64,000 nt of DNA, from the NCBI GenBank assembly GCA_018287875.1, contig JAGVVL010000013.1, positions 1,922,001-1,986,000 of the forward strand, written 5' to 3'. The notes below the pieces were generated by a model. That model saw nothing but the letters and a program-made list of their open reading frames with translations, did no database searches and had not been told where the DNA came from. Position 1 is the stretch's first letter. Each line of letters starts with the position of its first letter. Origin of the DNA: Nigrospora sphaerica. Taxonomy: Eukaryota; Ascomycota; Sordariomycetes; Amphisphaeriales; Apiosporaceae. A program made the position numbers and the translations under genes. Positions 43,634-54,860 of the stretch are shown here, in pieces.

Positions 43634-46289
43634 TCATGCCATTGTGGCCTGCGGCCGCCGTGCCAGGGCAGCTCCCCGCCTCGCGCTGCCCGAAGCATTG
43701 GGCCGCGCCAACGTGTACTTGGAGAAGGCCCTGGCCAGGGCCTTCTTGCAGCTGACCTTCTGACTGCCGACGAAGCTCTCGACCGTAACGGCAATGGCCC
43801 GGTCGATGTCCTGCGCGCTGCAGTATTCCGAGAGGCGCATGCGGCAGAAGGCCTCCGAGATCCGGATGATAGCTTCCAAATGACGGACCTGCGAAGTGTG
43901 AGCGCGGGCAAAATCATGCAAAAAACAGCCAGAAACATACCGTGATGGGATACGCGCCTGTCGCGATCGACTCCCTTCTCATGTCCGCAAACAAGCGGGC
44001 CACCTTGTCCTCGTCCATGTGCAGCAGCTTGGGCTGGCAGTGCTCGCGCGCATACAGGATGTATTTGCGCAGGAGCTCCTGCGGAATCTGACCCTCGCGG
44101 GACGGCTCAGCCGCCGGCTGCGACTCCTCGACATCCATCGAGTCGTCGCCTAAGGCGGCCTCCCGGTCCGAATCGCGCGCCGCTTCCCTCACCTGGGCGA
44201 TGGGATGGCTGCGGCTGTGCGAGCCAACAATGAACTGCGCCAGACGTTCGTCCTCTGCCGGGTCCACCGTGTCCCGCACGACACACAGAATGTCGAAACG
44301 GGACAAAATGGGCTCCGTCAACTCGACGTTGGCCGAGAAGGGCAGCGTCGAATTGTACCGACCGCCGATGGGGTTGGCGGCCGCAATTATGCCGCAGCGC
44401 GCCTGGAGGGTCGTCACGATGCCGGCCTTGGAAATGGAAATAGTCTGCTGTTCCATGGCCTCGTGGATCGACGTGCGGTCCTGGTCGTTCATCTTGTCGA
44501 ACTCGTCAATCAGGCACGTGCCTCGGTCCGCGAGTACGAGCGCGCCGCCCTCCAAAGTCCACTCGCTGGTCAAGGGGTCCCTACGAACGCTGGCCGTCAG
44601 ACCGACGGCCGAGGCACCCTGGCCGGTCGCAAACACAGCCCGGTGGGCCGTCTTCTCGACATACTTCAACACCTGCGACTTGGCTGTACCCGGGTCGCCC
44701 AGCAGGAGGACGTTGATGTCGCCACGCACGTGGTGGGCGCCCTTGGTGGTCTTGGCGACGCCGCCGAAAAGCGACAGGGCCACGGCCGTCTTGATGTCGT
44801 TGTGACCGTAAATGCTGGGGGCGATCGAGTCGACAATTTTTTCAATGATTTGCGGGTCGCGAGCCAGCTTGCGAATTTCCTGCTCGTCCTCGTCGGTGAG
44901 CCGGAAGCCGGCAAGCTGGTCATGCGACTTGACGACATTGTTGGCTTCCAGGATGGTGGCAAAGACGGGGAAGCCGTTGCGGTTGTTGAGCTGGGCATCG
45001 TAGTTGTTCCTGTACACACCAGTTACCTCGATCTCCTCGCCGGGCTTAGCCTTGTCAATCAGATCCCACAAGAGGATGACCTCGCGGGTGCGCGGCAGGC
45101 GGCCGGCCGGGACAGTGCCGGGGGACTCCTGCAATGTGAGCTTCTGGTAGTTCCGGTAGACCGTTTTCTCCGAGTTAATGGTGAAGGGGCCACGTGACTG
45201 GCAGCTCTGGCAAAATGTGATCTTGACCTCGACATTGGACTCCTGCTGGAAGGGGCCGAGGGTCACGCCGCACTTGGTACAGTCGAATTTGACGTACTTG
45301 AGCTGGGGGAAAACGCCCGTCCGTCGGGTCACGACGCCGCTGACGCGCACCAGGCAGTTGAGGTGGGACTGCCTCAGCTGGCGTAGCGTGTAGTGGACGG
45401 GCAGGTCGAAGACGCGTACGTGAATTTCGGAGTGGATGCGCTCGTAGTCAGGGTAGTGAAGCAAGACGACATCCATGGCGACGTCGTCAAAGAGCTTCAG
45501 CATTTCGGACGGGGCGTTGGCTAGGAAGTAGGCCAGAATGGCGCGCGAGGAGGAGAGATGGTCGTACGAGACCTCGAGAGACTCGGCGTTGATCTCACCA
45601 AGGGTGCGGATGCGATTTCCGTAGACAGAGGCGCCGTGCTCGTCCGTGTATTCGGTAAGGAAGGCCTTGAACTCGCGCTTGATGGTGCGCTGCACGGCGG
45701 GCTGGGATACCCACTCGGTCAGACTGGAGGCCTTGACGTCTTGCAGGGCCTCCAGGGACAGCTCCTCGTCCATGATGTCCTGGTCCATCTCGTCATCGGG
45801 GTCCTCGTCGTAGTGGTGGCGGCGACGACGGGGCTGGGCAGTCAGATCAATGTCGCCCTCGTCGTCCTCGTCAGGCAGAAAGGCATTGGGCATCTGCCTC
45901 CGACGCGCGACCTGGCGATCTCGGCGGTTCAGCTGGGCCTCCAGGCGGCGCCTCTCGGCAATGTCCAGCTCGCCGTACTCGCCCTCGTCGTCAATGTCGA
46001 TGCCTTCGTACTCGTCGTTGTCGTCCTTTTCGCGGTAGTCGCGTTCGAAGCCCTCGCGGAACAGATCCACGTCATCCTCGGCCATCTCGTCCAGCTCATC
46101 AATGTCATCCTGGATTTCAGCCTCCGGGTCGTCCAGCTCATCGTCTTCATCGCCGCCATGGGCAATGTTGAAAGCGGGCGGTGACGAGGGCATGGGGCTG
46201 GAGGCGATGATGGAGGAGCTTGCATCACCGGCGGTGCGGCCACGCTTACGGTTGGCCCGTGGCGTCGGGCGACGGTTTGCTGAGTCCAT
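43634..46289 (-). CDS. mcm2: MCM2, subunit of the MCM2-7 replicative helicase (867 aa)
   Basis: Two exons, 43941-46289 and 43634-43888, with a 52-bp intron (GTATGT..CAG). An acidic, Arg-rich N-terminal tail (about residues 45-180), typical of Mcm2 and the site of histone binding and DDK phosphorylation in the family, precedes the MCM N domain. Zinc finger cysteines are at 337, 340, 360 and 363. The AAA+ core has Walker A GDPGTAKS (531-538), Walker B LIDEFDKM (593-600) and arginine finger SRFD (663-666). The second exon supplies the C-terminal lid/winged-helix region ([19 protein letters not shown]). Length equals other ascomycete Mcm2 proteins. The gene is divergent from the UBR7-like gene. 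Confidence 0.97.
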
Positions 46290-47126
46290 GTTGGACCGCA
46301 GCGGCGAGCTTGGCGGGTTGTGGGAACTGGCCCGAGTCAGCGAGGCAAGATCGGAAAAACCGAACGCTTCTGCACACGTTCACATACCTCATGGTCGACG
46401 TGTGGAATGGTGTGTTGGTGTGGAGTGGCGTGCTGCCCGTAGACGATAATGTACGGGGAGAACAGTTCAACGAGCGAGACCAAGAAGGAGCAGGTATTAC
46501 GCCGGACCAGACGGAGGAAGACGGATACAATCGCGTGCGGATTTGTGTGAAAGTGGGAATCCCGTCGTAATCGAGGAGGGGAGAGGGGATGGAGGGACGA
46601 ACGAATGGGCAAAGCGCTTGCTAGATGCGTCGAACAGAGGGCAGCCAACGCGAAAATTAGAGTGGAGGGGGTGGGAAACGCGTGTTGCGGATGGCCGACC
46701 GCGTAAAGTGGCTCCGCCTTTGACGCGAAACACCGTATTAGGCCTAGTGGTCTCTATGGCCACAGACACTTATCCGCTGCTAGCGCGGTACTTTGGCCTG
46801 TGGATCCGGCCTGAGGGTGGTACTTCCACCCTCAGCTTCCCAGGCCGTGCTTGGTACATAGGCGCTCGAGCTGGAGCACGCGAGTTGCCGTACCCGAAAC
46901 GAGGCGCGTCAATCGGCCAGCCAGCTGAGCTCGCTCGCGCGCAACGCACCTGAGCTTTCGTAAGCTCGACAAGACGGCAACGTCTCACCTGCTTTCTCCA
47001 ATCTTCGCCTCCACCCCTTCAATCAGTCACACGGCCACAGCACATCATCGCCTAACGTATTCTCGGTCGCATCAGCTCCGAGTCCGCCTGGCCGTTGGCA
47101 TACCTCACCACCCGCGGGCGTCCGTC
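46290..47126. promoter_or_regulatory. divergent promoter region of mcm2 and UBR7-like gene
   Basis: 837 bp; no coding remnant supported. I did not identify a specific cell-cycle box. Confidence 0.4.
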
Positions 47127-48862
47127 ATGACCACCGACCAGCAGCACGGCGACTCGAACGCCGTGTCAGCAGAAACCCCAACGGTGACCATGGCAACTGA
47201 CGTAACCGTCGCGAACGACGCGACCGGAACACCGTGTGAGCGCCGGGAAAGCATATCCCAGCGCTCTGAGAACTCGCAGACGGCCGCCGACTTTCTGCGA
47301 GACCAGATGCAGCTCGAGGCGGATGCGCGCGAGGCTCTGCCATACGTATGCACACCTCTCTTGTCCTTCACACGCCCCTAAGCCGCCCGAGCTGACAACC
47401 GCGCGCCCCCCAGAGCATCGACAACTGTACCAAACCGCTTGGTCCTTTGCGACAGAACGTCTTCGCTTGCTTAACCTGCCACCCCCCGCCGCCGAACCCC
47501 AGCGTCGACGATGCCTGGACGCCCGCTGGTGTCTGTTATTCGTGTTCCATCCAATGCCACGGCGAACATGACCTCGTCGAGATCTTCCAGAAGCGCAACT
47601 TCACCTGCGACTGCGGCACCACGCGCTTCACCAAGGAGCAGCCCTGCACCCTGCGTGTCAACCCCAAGACCAACACCAAGGGGGATGTGCACTCGGAGGA
47701 GGCCGAACCCGGTAACAAATACAACCAGAACTTTTGCAACCGCTTCTGCTCCTGTTCCGTCGATTACCGGCCCCAGGAGCAAAAGGGGACCATGTTCCAG
47801 TGCCTAGGCTTAGGCACACATGAAACGGGCGGTTGTGGCGAGGACTGGTACCACCCCGGCTGTCTGATGGGACTCGGCCCGAAATGGTACGAGAACATGG
47901 AGACAAAGAAACTGGTTGCTGCGCCCACCACCACCAACGCTTCTCTACCATCCATATCCGAGGGCGCTGCCGCACCGATCGGGGCTGATGGTACCAATCA
48001 AGTCCCCGCTACCGGGGATGACGACGACGACGACAATGATGCGCCTTTGCCTGACGGCTTTCCAGCCGAGGACGAATTTGATCATTTCATCTGCTACAAG
48101 TGTGTTGAGTCGCAGCCGTGGATCAAGAGATACGCAGGATCCGCTGGATTTCTGGCCCCCGTGTACCTCACCACCAAGGACGATTCCTCGTCTGCCAAGA
48201 AGAGGAAGCTTGCCGATGACGATGACGAGAACCAGCAGTCAAAGCGCACCAAAACCGAGGGGGATGCTGTCAGCGTAGAGGCAACGCCCTCCTCGACTGC
48301 CAATATCCAGCCAACTGCTTCGGCAGTCGTGGCTGGGGAAGTGGAGAGAGAAGCCAAGAAGGAGCGCAAGGAGGAAGACACCGAGACGGCAACAACGCCG
48401 GAAGTGACGTGCAAGTTCGCAAGTCTACCCCCTGCGCCCAGCGGCCGCTTCTCGCTCTTTGTCACCGAAGGGTTCCGCGACAAGTTCTGTCGATGCCCCA
48501 GCTGCTTCCCGGGCCTCAAGTCGCACCCCCAGCTTCTTGAAGAAGAAGATGCTTACGAGCCGCCGCTCTCAGAAGCCGGGTCGGACAATGGTTCCACCCA
48601 CGGGAGTGGCTCCCTGTACGATCGTGGCGAATCGGCACTGCGCAACGTCGACCGCGTGCGTGCCATTGAGGGTGTCATGGCCTACAACACTCTCAAGGAC
48701 AAGCTCAAGCCCTTCTTTCAGCAGTTCGCCGAGAGCGGCCAGGCCATCAGTGCCGAGGACATCAAAGAGTACTTTGCTAAGCTTCGTGGCGATGAGCAAC
48801 CGGCCAGCGATACAGGCGAAGCCGCCACCAGCGACCACCGCCAGGAGCAGGATGGTTACTAA
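47127..48862 (+). CDS. UBR-box and PHD-like protein, UBR7 / Mlo2 type (555 aa)
   Basis: Two exons, 47127-47345 and 47414-48862, with a 68-bp intron (GTATGC..CAG). Phases close at codon 73. Residues about 77-150 form the Cys/His-rich UBR box (CTKPLGPLRQ start, CLTC, CYSCSIQCHGEH, CDCGTTRF). A PHD-like finger follows: FCNRFCSCS, a GCGEDWYHPGC segment and FICYKC. Between the last pair lies an acidic Asp-rich linker. A Lys/Arg stretch (KKRKLADDDDE) could be a nuclear signal, and the C-terminal part holds CRCPSCFPGLK. UBR7 proteins are putative E3 ubiquitin ligases acting on histone H2B in animals; S. pombe Mlo2 is the yeast counterpart. Enzymatic activity here is inferred. Confidence 0.9.
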
Positions 48863-49236
48863 GCGCTGTTGTGTGCGTCTGTATCAATATTGTATTATAA
48901 TAGTGGAGGGCCGCAAAGGGGTCATCTAGGGTTTCCTATTCATGTGGCAGCTTATGCCTTGCTTCAGGGACTCGGTGGGAGCGTACAAGGGCAGGAAAGC
49001 GACGAGCTGGGCCACCCAAGTTTGGTATACCATTGTATCCCATATGTCTTAAAGTGGAAGCAAGGGGGTTGTGAGGATGTCTGGGTCTGCTGTAGCCCGG
49101 CACGACATAATGAATACGACGAGAAACGAACACCCTTGGCCGCCTCAGAGCTATACCCGGCCGGCTCCTCAACCGAGTGTGGTGGCTGCACATCTCGTGG
49201 CGTGAGCATGTTGTCCCTATGTTCACCGCCGTCGAC
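48863..49236. other. convergent 3' intergenic region
   Basis: 374 bp between the ends of the UBR7-like and DUR3-like genes. No feature recognised. Confidence 0.5.
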
Positions 49237-51790
49237 CTACTTTTTGGTTGTCTGCGATGCCGTTTCGGGCACCTCCTGGACTTTGCCCTCGATGGGCTCG
49301 ACGGAATCATGGCTCTTCTTGAGGCCGAGCATGCCCCTTGCCACCCGGACAATGCTGTGGCGGCCCTCCCACAGGGGAAAGAGGCCAACGGCGCCCGAAC
49401 TGCCAAAGATCCAAATGATGCCTACCGTCACCCAGCCTGTGAAGAAAGGCTTGGAGAAGATGTAGCCGGACCCGTACATTGGCATCGGCCAGAGCACCAG
49501 GAACGAGACGGCCATGATGGCGGTGAGCCACTTGGCCAGTCGGGACGCCTTGTTGAGCTTCGCCATGTCCTCTTCAGGTGCCACAACGACAAAACCGGGG
49601 CCATGATCGCTGCCGCTTTCCAGCCCGCCTTCGATGGGCGAGACGTCTGCATCGTCACCCTGCTTGATGGCGGCCATGGAGGCCCAATCGTAATCGTCGG
49701 CCCCGAAGGTGTAGGTGAGCACGGGCACGAAGACCAGCGGACTCAGGAGGCCCACGACGTTGCCCACCAGCATGGGATTGTTCGACCCGAGGTTGTCGAT
49801 GGAGAGCACGCCGTCGAATTCGTGGGCGCACGTGACGGTCCAGGCGATGAGGGCGCAGATGAGACCAAGGATGGGCGCGCCCGAGGCTGCAATCCAGTTC
49901 TGGCGCTTCCAGAAAAGCGTCAAAGTGGCGGGGATGACGGCAGAGCAGATCATGACGCCCATCCAGAGCTGCAGGGACGTTTGGGTTAGCTTGAACCCCC
50001 CCAAAACAACAGCGGGTGAACACTCACGTAGAGCCAGCCCATGGAGATGCCGGCGTGGAAAAGGCCGACAGAGAAGCCCGCCATGACCACGCCATAAACG
50101 CAGACGCTGGTGTGAGAGATGGCGATCAACCGCTTGCCGGGCGCCGCGGGGTTGATGTAAGTCCTGCGGGAATGTTGTGAGTAGCCATGTCGTGGAACAT
50201 CGAGTGCGTGGGGGGCAGGGGCAACTGACTGGTAGATGTCATACGTGACAATGGAAGAGACGGCGATGAGTTGTGCCGAAAAGGCCGAGGTCACAGCCAC
50301 TGAAGCACGACAAGTCAGGTCCGGCGTCCTTCCACCGAGGTTTGGGGGCCCGGTATCTTACTGAATATCATGATGAGGGTGCAAACAGCGCCCGAATGGC
50401 CGAGCAGCCCAATCGAGGCATAGGGGAGCACAAGGCCGGCGGTGACATCGGCAGGCAGCATGCGTTCGGGGAAGGTAGGAAAGGCTGGGGTGCCCTCCAG
50501 GGCCAAGGCGGACAGTCCCATGGTGGTGGCGCACAGCCACGGGATGGCAAACCAAGCCAGTCCGCCGATGATGTAGCCGGGGAGAGCGTGGACGGGCGAC
50601 GCGGCGATGGCCTTGTTGTAGTATCCTGTGCAGAGCTTGTTTAGCCAGGGACACGGCTCAGGGGCCCCGTGAGGGCGGCTCACCGTTGTCCATGAAGACG
50701 GTTCCGAAGTTGCCGGCGATGTTGATAACGAAGAAAATGGCGCCCTCCTTGGACTGCATGGTCAGATAGGAACCGCCCGCGTTGCCCTCGACGGGGTGGG
50801 CGGCCGCGGCAGCGACGAGGCGATCGTACACGACCGAAGGCGACCCCAACTCGCTTCCCGTCGCATAGGCAGTGAGGGCAAAGATGAGGATAATGACGAG
50901 GATGATGACGGTGTGGACGTAGTCGGTCAGAAAAGTGGCTTTGATGCTGGCGGAGGCGGTTGAAGAAACACGGGTCAGTGGGCACGTTCACCCCCTTATG
51001 TGGAGGGGCAACTCACCCTCCAAACATGGTGTACAGGACGACACCCAAAGGCAACAGAAAACAAGCGGCCTCGGTCGGCATACCCGTCAGAGACGTCACC
51101 ACGGCGGAGCCACCGACGACGAGCATCAAGGTTACCAAAATATTGGTGAAGAGGCCGAAGCAGATGAAGACACAGTGAGTGAAGCGGCCTGGACAATTGG
51201 ACATCAGCGGGCAGACGGAGTGGCTTCGAAAGCGCCAACTGACCATAGCGGGCACGGATGACCTCGAGGACGGTGTGAGCATTGGGGGCTCGCCTCTTCA
51301 GCTCGATGGCAAGGGTGGCGAAGAGGATGATCTGGACGGTGGCCCCGGACGCATACTGTGTAGCGGATATGTTAGATACTTAGCGGCCTCTCGCTCTTGC
51401 CCCGAGTGGCACTCTTGCAGAGCACAATTGGGCACTCACCCAGAAGGGACCCGAGACGCCGTATCTATAGGCGACGCCGGAAGACTGCAGCAAAGTAGCG
51501 GCCCAGGTCCAGGACGAAACGACGGCGGACGCGACCAGGCCCGACTTGACGGTGCGGCCGGCCGTGTTGAACATCTCCGAGGTCTGTGACTCATTGTTGT
51601 ACCTTCACCGAGAGCATTAGACATAAACAGCAATAGGCAGGTTGGGATTAACGCACCTCTTCAAGACCCAGGTAGTGAAGATCATGCCAAGGGCAAAGAG
51701 AAGGCCGAGGCCGATCACGACGCCGTAACCGTATGCCTGGCTCAGCGGGGGGGCGACAACGCCCGACGCTGGACCACCACCACCTGCCAT
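49237..51790 (-). CDS. DUR3: DUR3-type urea / polyamine transporter, sodium:solute symporter family (681 aa)
   Basis: Nine exons whose phases close: 51657-51790, 51440-51602, 51244-51355, 51017-51188, 50684-50946, 50362-50625, 50230-50299, 50028-50163 and 49237-49968. Introns of 53-84 bp begin GTGAGT, GTGCGT, GTCAGT or GTAAGA and end AG. The protein starts [22 protein letters not shown] and shows about 15 membrane segments. Signatures include the early Trp-Thr-Trp-Ala-Ala-Thr-Leu segment in TM2 of urea SSF transporters, and the [19 protein letters not shown] region (here [16 protein letters not shown]). Length matches fungal Dur3 (about 680-730). Dur3 imports urea with protons and in yeast also polyamines; it is normally nitrogen-regulated. 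No GATA cluster was verified in the promoter. Confidence 0.93.
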
Positions 51791-51872
51791 GACGATGGAT
51801 GACTAGGCGCCTCCACGGATGCTCGCTCTCGTATCGATGCGGGCGCAGGGCTTGTCGAATGGTGGGGCACCA

Positions 51873-51906
<34 letters not shown>

Positions 51907-53754
51907 AACGGAGACGGAGAGAGAGAGGTTAGAGCATCAGTGTGCCGGGCCGTACTGTTGTCCCCTCCGCAGCCCCCGTGGGCAGGTCGGGGAAAGGTCA
52001 CCGCATCTTATAACAAGAGACGAAGGAGGCTTACCACATTGGCGTGCGGTGGTGTTCTGTTACGCAGGACCGGCGCCTATCTCCGGAGCGTCCAGGTCTC
52101 GCATCGCCATGGTAGAAAGAGCTGCATCGCCATTGGCTATAGAGCTGCTCTTTTTCAAAGTCGTGAGGGTATGATAAGGCTAGACCTGATCAAGCTTCAG
52201 CCAACCGGAGGAGCTTTGCCTCTACTCGACCGGTATCCCTTCCCCTTGAGACTTGATTGGAGGTGACCCACGCCAAGACTGGGGATCCCCAAGGAAAGTC
52301 TGATATGGCAGGGGGGGAAGGTGCAAGAGAAGATAAGATAAGCCCCCTCTTCCCCGTTTTACCACGCTCCCGGCATGTAACAATATGACTGACTACTGGC
52401 AGTGCCGGGGAGAAAGAGGATCATGACTTTGGCAATTCCCTCGTGTCAACGCCCCCTCTCCCGCACCCAATCCCACCCTGTGGGCCCGGCAACCCAAGAC
52501 GGGTGACAGATGGACGGGGCAGCGGGACTGGCAACGTTTGTGCCCACATGGCCTGCCACATGGTTTCTGGACGCCTTATCGGACGGATCCGTGCCTTCAA
52601 ATCTTCGGCCCAACCCCAACCCTCTTGGCACTTTCACCTCCCCGAGCCCTCCCCTGCGCTCTCCCGAGTCCCTTGACGCCCAGAACAACTGTGCACACCG
52701 AAACACCATGTGACGGTACATTTTCTGACTCGGCACCATCATGGACATGACTCGGACCCCGGTTCGAGAAACCTCATGCTTCTGGCGACCCGCACGCGGG
52801 ACCCGGTGACAGGGTGAACAATGTGGGGGGACAACTCAACAACAGTGGAAAGGAGGAAAGATGTTCTAGAACAATGGGCCAGATGGACTAACGGACGGTC
52901 CAGCAATAATACCGAGACGGTACCAAGGCTAAACCAGACACAGCGGCCTTCGATGAGCCTTTGCATACTTGGTAGAAGCAACGTGTCTGCTCCCGGGCGA
53001 AAGAGTATCTCGAGGTCAGGCCGAACAAAAGTAGGCCTTGCACTAACCATTGTAAAACTTATCAGGAACTTTTGAAATCCCTATTGCCTACAGATGAATG
53101 CTCGGAAACCTGCTCGCTGCTTTGACAGGACCTAGTGTTAAAGTTACTGGTGCAGTAATTAGCTCGATGACAATAGTTACCAAAAGGCTTTCCCCGCTAG
53201 CCATAGGCGGGAAGGAGAGTTACAAGTCCTTAGTTTTTCGACTTATGGAAGTATTCTAGGTAGGAAGAGTAGAATCGGCAACGTCTCTCGCTTTGATTTG
53301 CTATACAATATAAGAGAGCCTTAAGGAAGGTCAGATACACATCGCCGTGATAGCCAGGATAACGATTGGCCAAATTGACAGCATTTCCTACGCAGGTAGT
53401 ACTATATGTTTAATAAACACAACCTTCATCACATACGACCATAGCTTCCAGAAAACTCGGGATCCCGTCCGCTCTCCCATAGATAAGCTGGAAAGCGCCG
53501 AATTAGTACTAGGGTCGGTGACGACCTGGGAATCCTCGGTGTTGTATGTTTTCTTTTTGGCATTTTTGCCTCTATTATTGTTGCCAAGCCATGCTTATAT
53601 GCCGTACACCTATCTCCACATGGCAACGAACCACAGCCCTACATTGTCGCCAAACAAATGCCTCTCTCCCCGTACATCTATTCACAGTGACTTCCTAGCG
53701 CTTATGTTGCTGTCCAATAGTGTCCCCGATCGCGGGGCCAAACCGCCTTCTTCA
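51791..53754. other. intergenic, no gene supported
   Basis: About 2 kb. It contains the DUR3 promoter and leader with a (GA)n tract. Short frames around 52,443-52,750 overlap on both strands and look spurious. Nothing else recognised. Confidence 0.5.
51877..51903. repeat. (GA)n microsatellite upstream of DUR3
   Basis: 13 GA units, pyrimidine-rich (CT) on the DUR3 transcript strand, 87 bp upstream of its ATG. A shorter impure tract follows at about 51,915-51,929. Confidence 0.9.
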
Positions 53755-54076
53755 TTATTTCCTATAGAACCAAAATCCAGCTGCCGCCGCCGGCACAAGA
53801 ATAATACTGGCCAGTTTGAGCAGTCCCCTGTTGATCTTGGGGGTTAAAACAGCTGCGGCAAGTTCTTTGAATTGCTTTGGTGCGTGTCCTTTGGGGTATG
53901 GTGTCTTGGGAATCGGTTGGCCGAGGTGCGTACAGATTTGTTCCCAGCCGAAACCATCCTCCAGCCGGAAGACGACCAACTTCTCGGGTGGGACGACGCG
54001 TCGGACCAGTTGGTTTCTGTATGCACCCGCGTGGTGAAGGGGTCAGATGGCATCCGGTCTCGTGGGCTCAGAGCAG

Positions 54077-54109
<33 letters not shown>

Positions 54110-54860
54110 GGCCAGAGGGTATGAATGGAAAGGAGAGAAGGAGAGGGCAAACTCACGTTTCGTCGTACCCCTTTTTGCACGCCTCAGGGCTCTCGCCCCA
54201 GTGGAACGCCTTGGCGAAAATTGCGTGCACCTTGCAAAAGGAGTTGATCCACGGGTCGACGAGGCGAACCTGGCGCAATGGAAAAGCGTTGCAGGCGTCC
54301 ATCATCGGACCCGCCGAGTTGGCCAAGGACGTGTACCACTTCTCGGTGTCGCGCTCGACATGTAGAATCTTCGCTTCCGGGTAGAAGGCCACGAGCTCCT
54401 CAATAAAGAGAGGCGTAATCTCGACGATGGCGCTGTAGGGGGCGCGGAAAGCAAGCGGGCCAGTGTCAGCGAGGACAAAGTTTTCCAACATCGGAGAGCG
54501 GTGAGACAGGGGCATCCTACTCATAGTTTCCCAGCCACTTGTCGAACTCGGCCTTGCCGTAGGGCTTCCCGATGCCCAGATACTTGGCGTTCATCGCTTC
54601 CTCGAGGACATCCATGTGCGAGATGCCTACCATGCAGGTCTCATAGAAGTGATAGGCGTGGTAGCCCAACACGTTCAGGGCCTGGTAGATGGAAAAAGTA
54701 CCCGTCCTGGGTCGTGCAGTCAGTCAGACAGTCAGCCAGTCGGCGGGTGCCGCGGCCGCCGTCGGCCCCTCGGGAGTACATACCGGCTCTTCGCCGTCAC
54801 GAGAACCTTTTTCTCGCGGCGCCGGCCCGGGTCGGGAAGTCTGTCAATGGCGCGGGACAT
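53755..54860 (-). CDS. fungal P-loop sulfotransferase-like protein (266 aa)
   Basis: Four exons: 54784-54860, 54521-54706, 54157-54432 and 53755-54016. Introns begin GTATGT, GTAGGA and GTGAGT and end in CAG; the phases close. The PAPS/P-loop motif is KSRTGTFS (residues about 24-31, split by the first intron), followed by IYQALNVLGYHAYH. A later motif, AKILHVERDTEKWYTSL, is typical of the second PAPS-binding element of the fungal Sulfotransfer_4 family, often mislabelled as NAD-dependent epimerase. The C-terminus has a VVPPEKLVVF segment, Gly-Gln-Pro-Ile-Pro, and ends with a single predicted membrane anchor (IILVPAAAAGFWFYRK). Intron 3 contains a (CA)14 tract. Substrate unknown. Confidence 0.85.
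54079..54107. repeat. (CA)n microsatellite in intron 3 of the sulfotransferase-like gene
   Basis: About 14.5 CA units, GT-repeat on the transcript strand, within the intron 54017-54156. Confidence 0.95.

Noticed and set aside
53347..53847. 166-codon open frame on the plus strand
   Set aside because: It overlaps the 3' exon of the sulfotransferase-like gene in antisense, has no recognisable motif and reads like chance.
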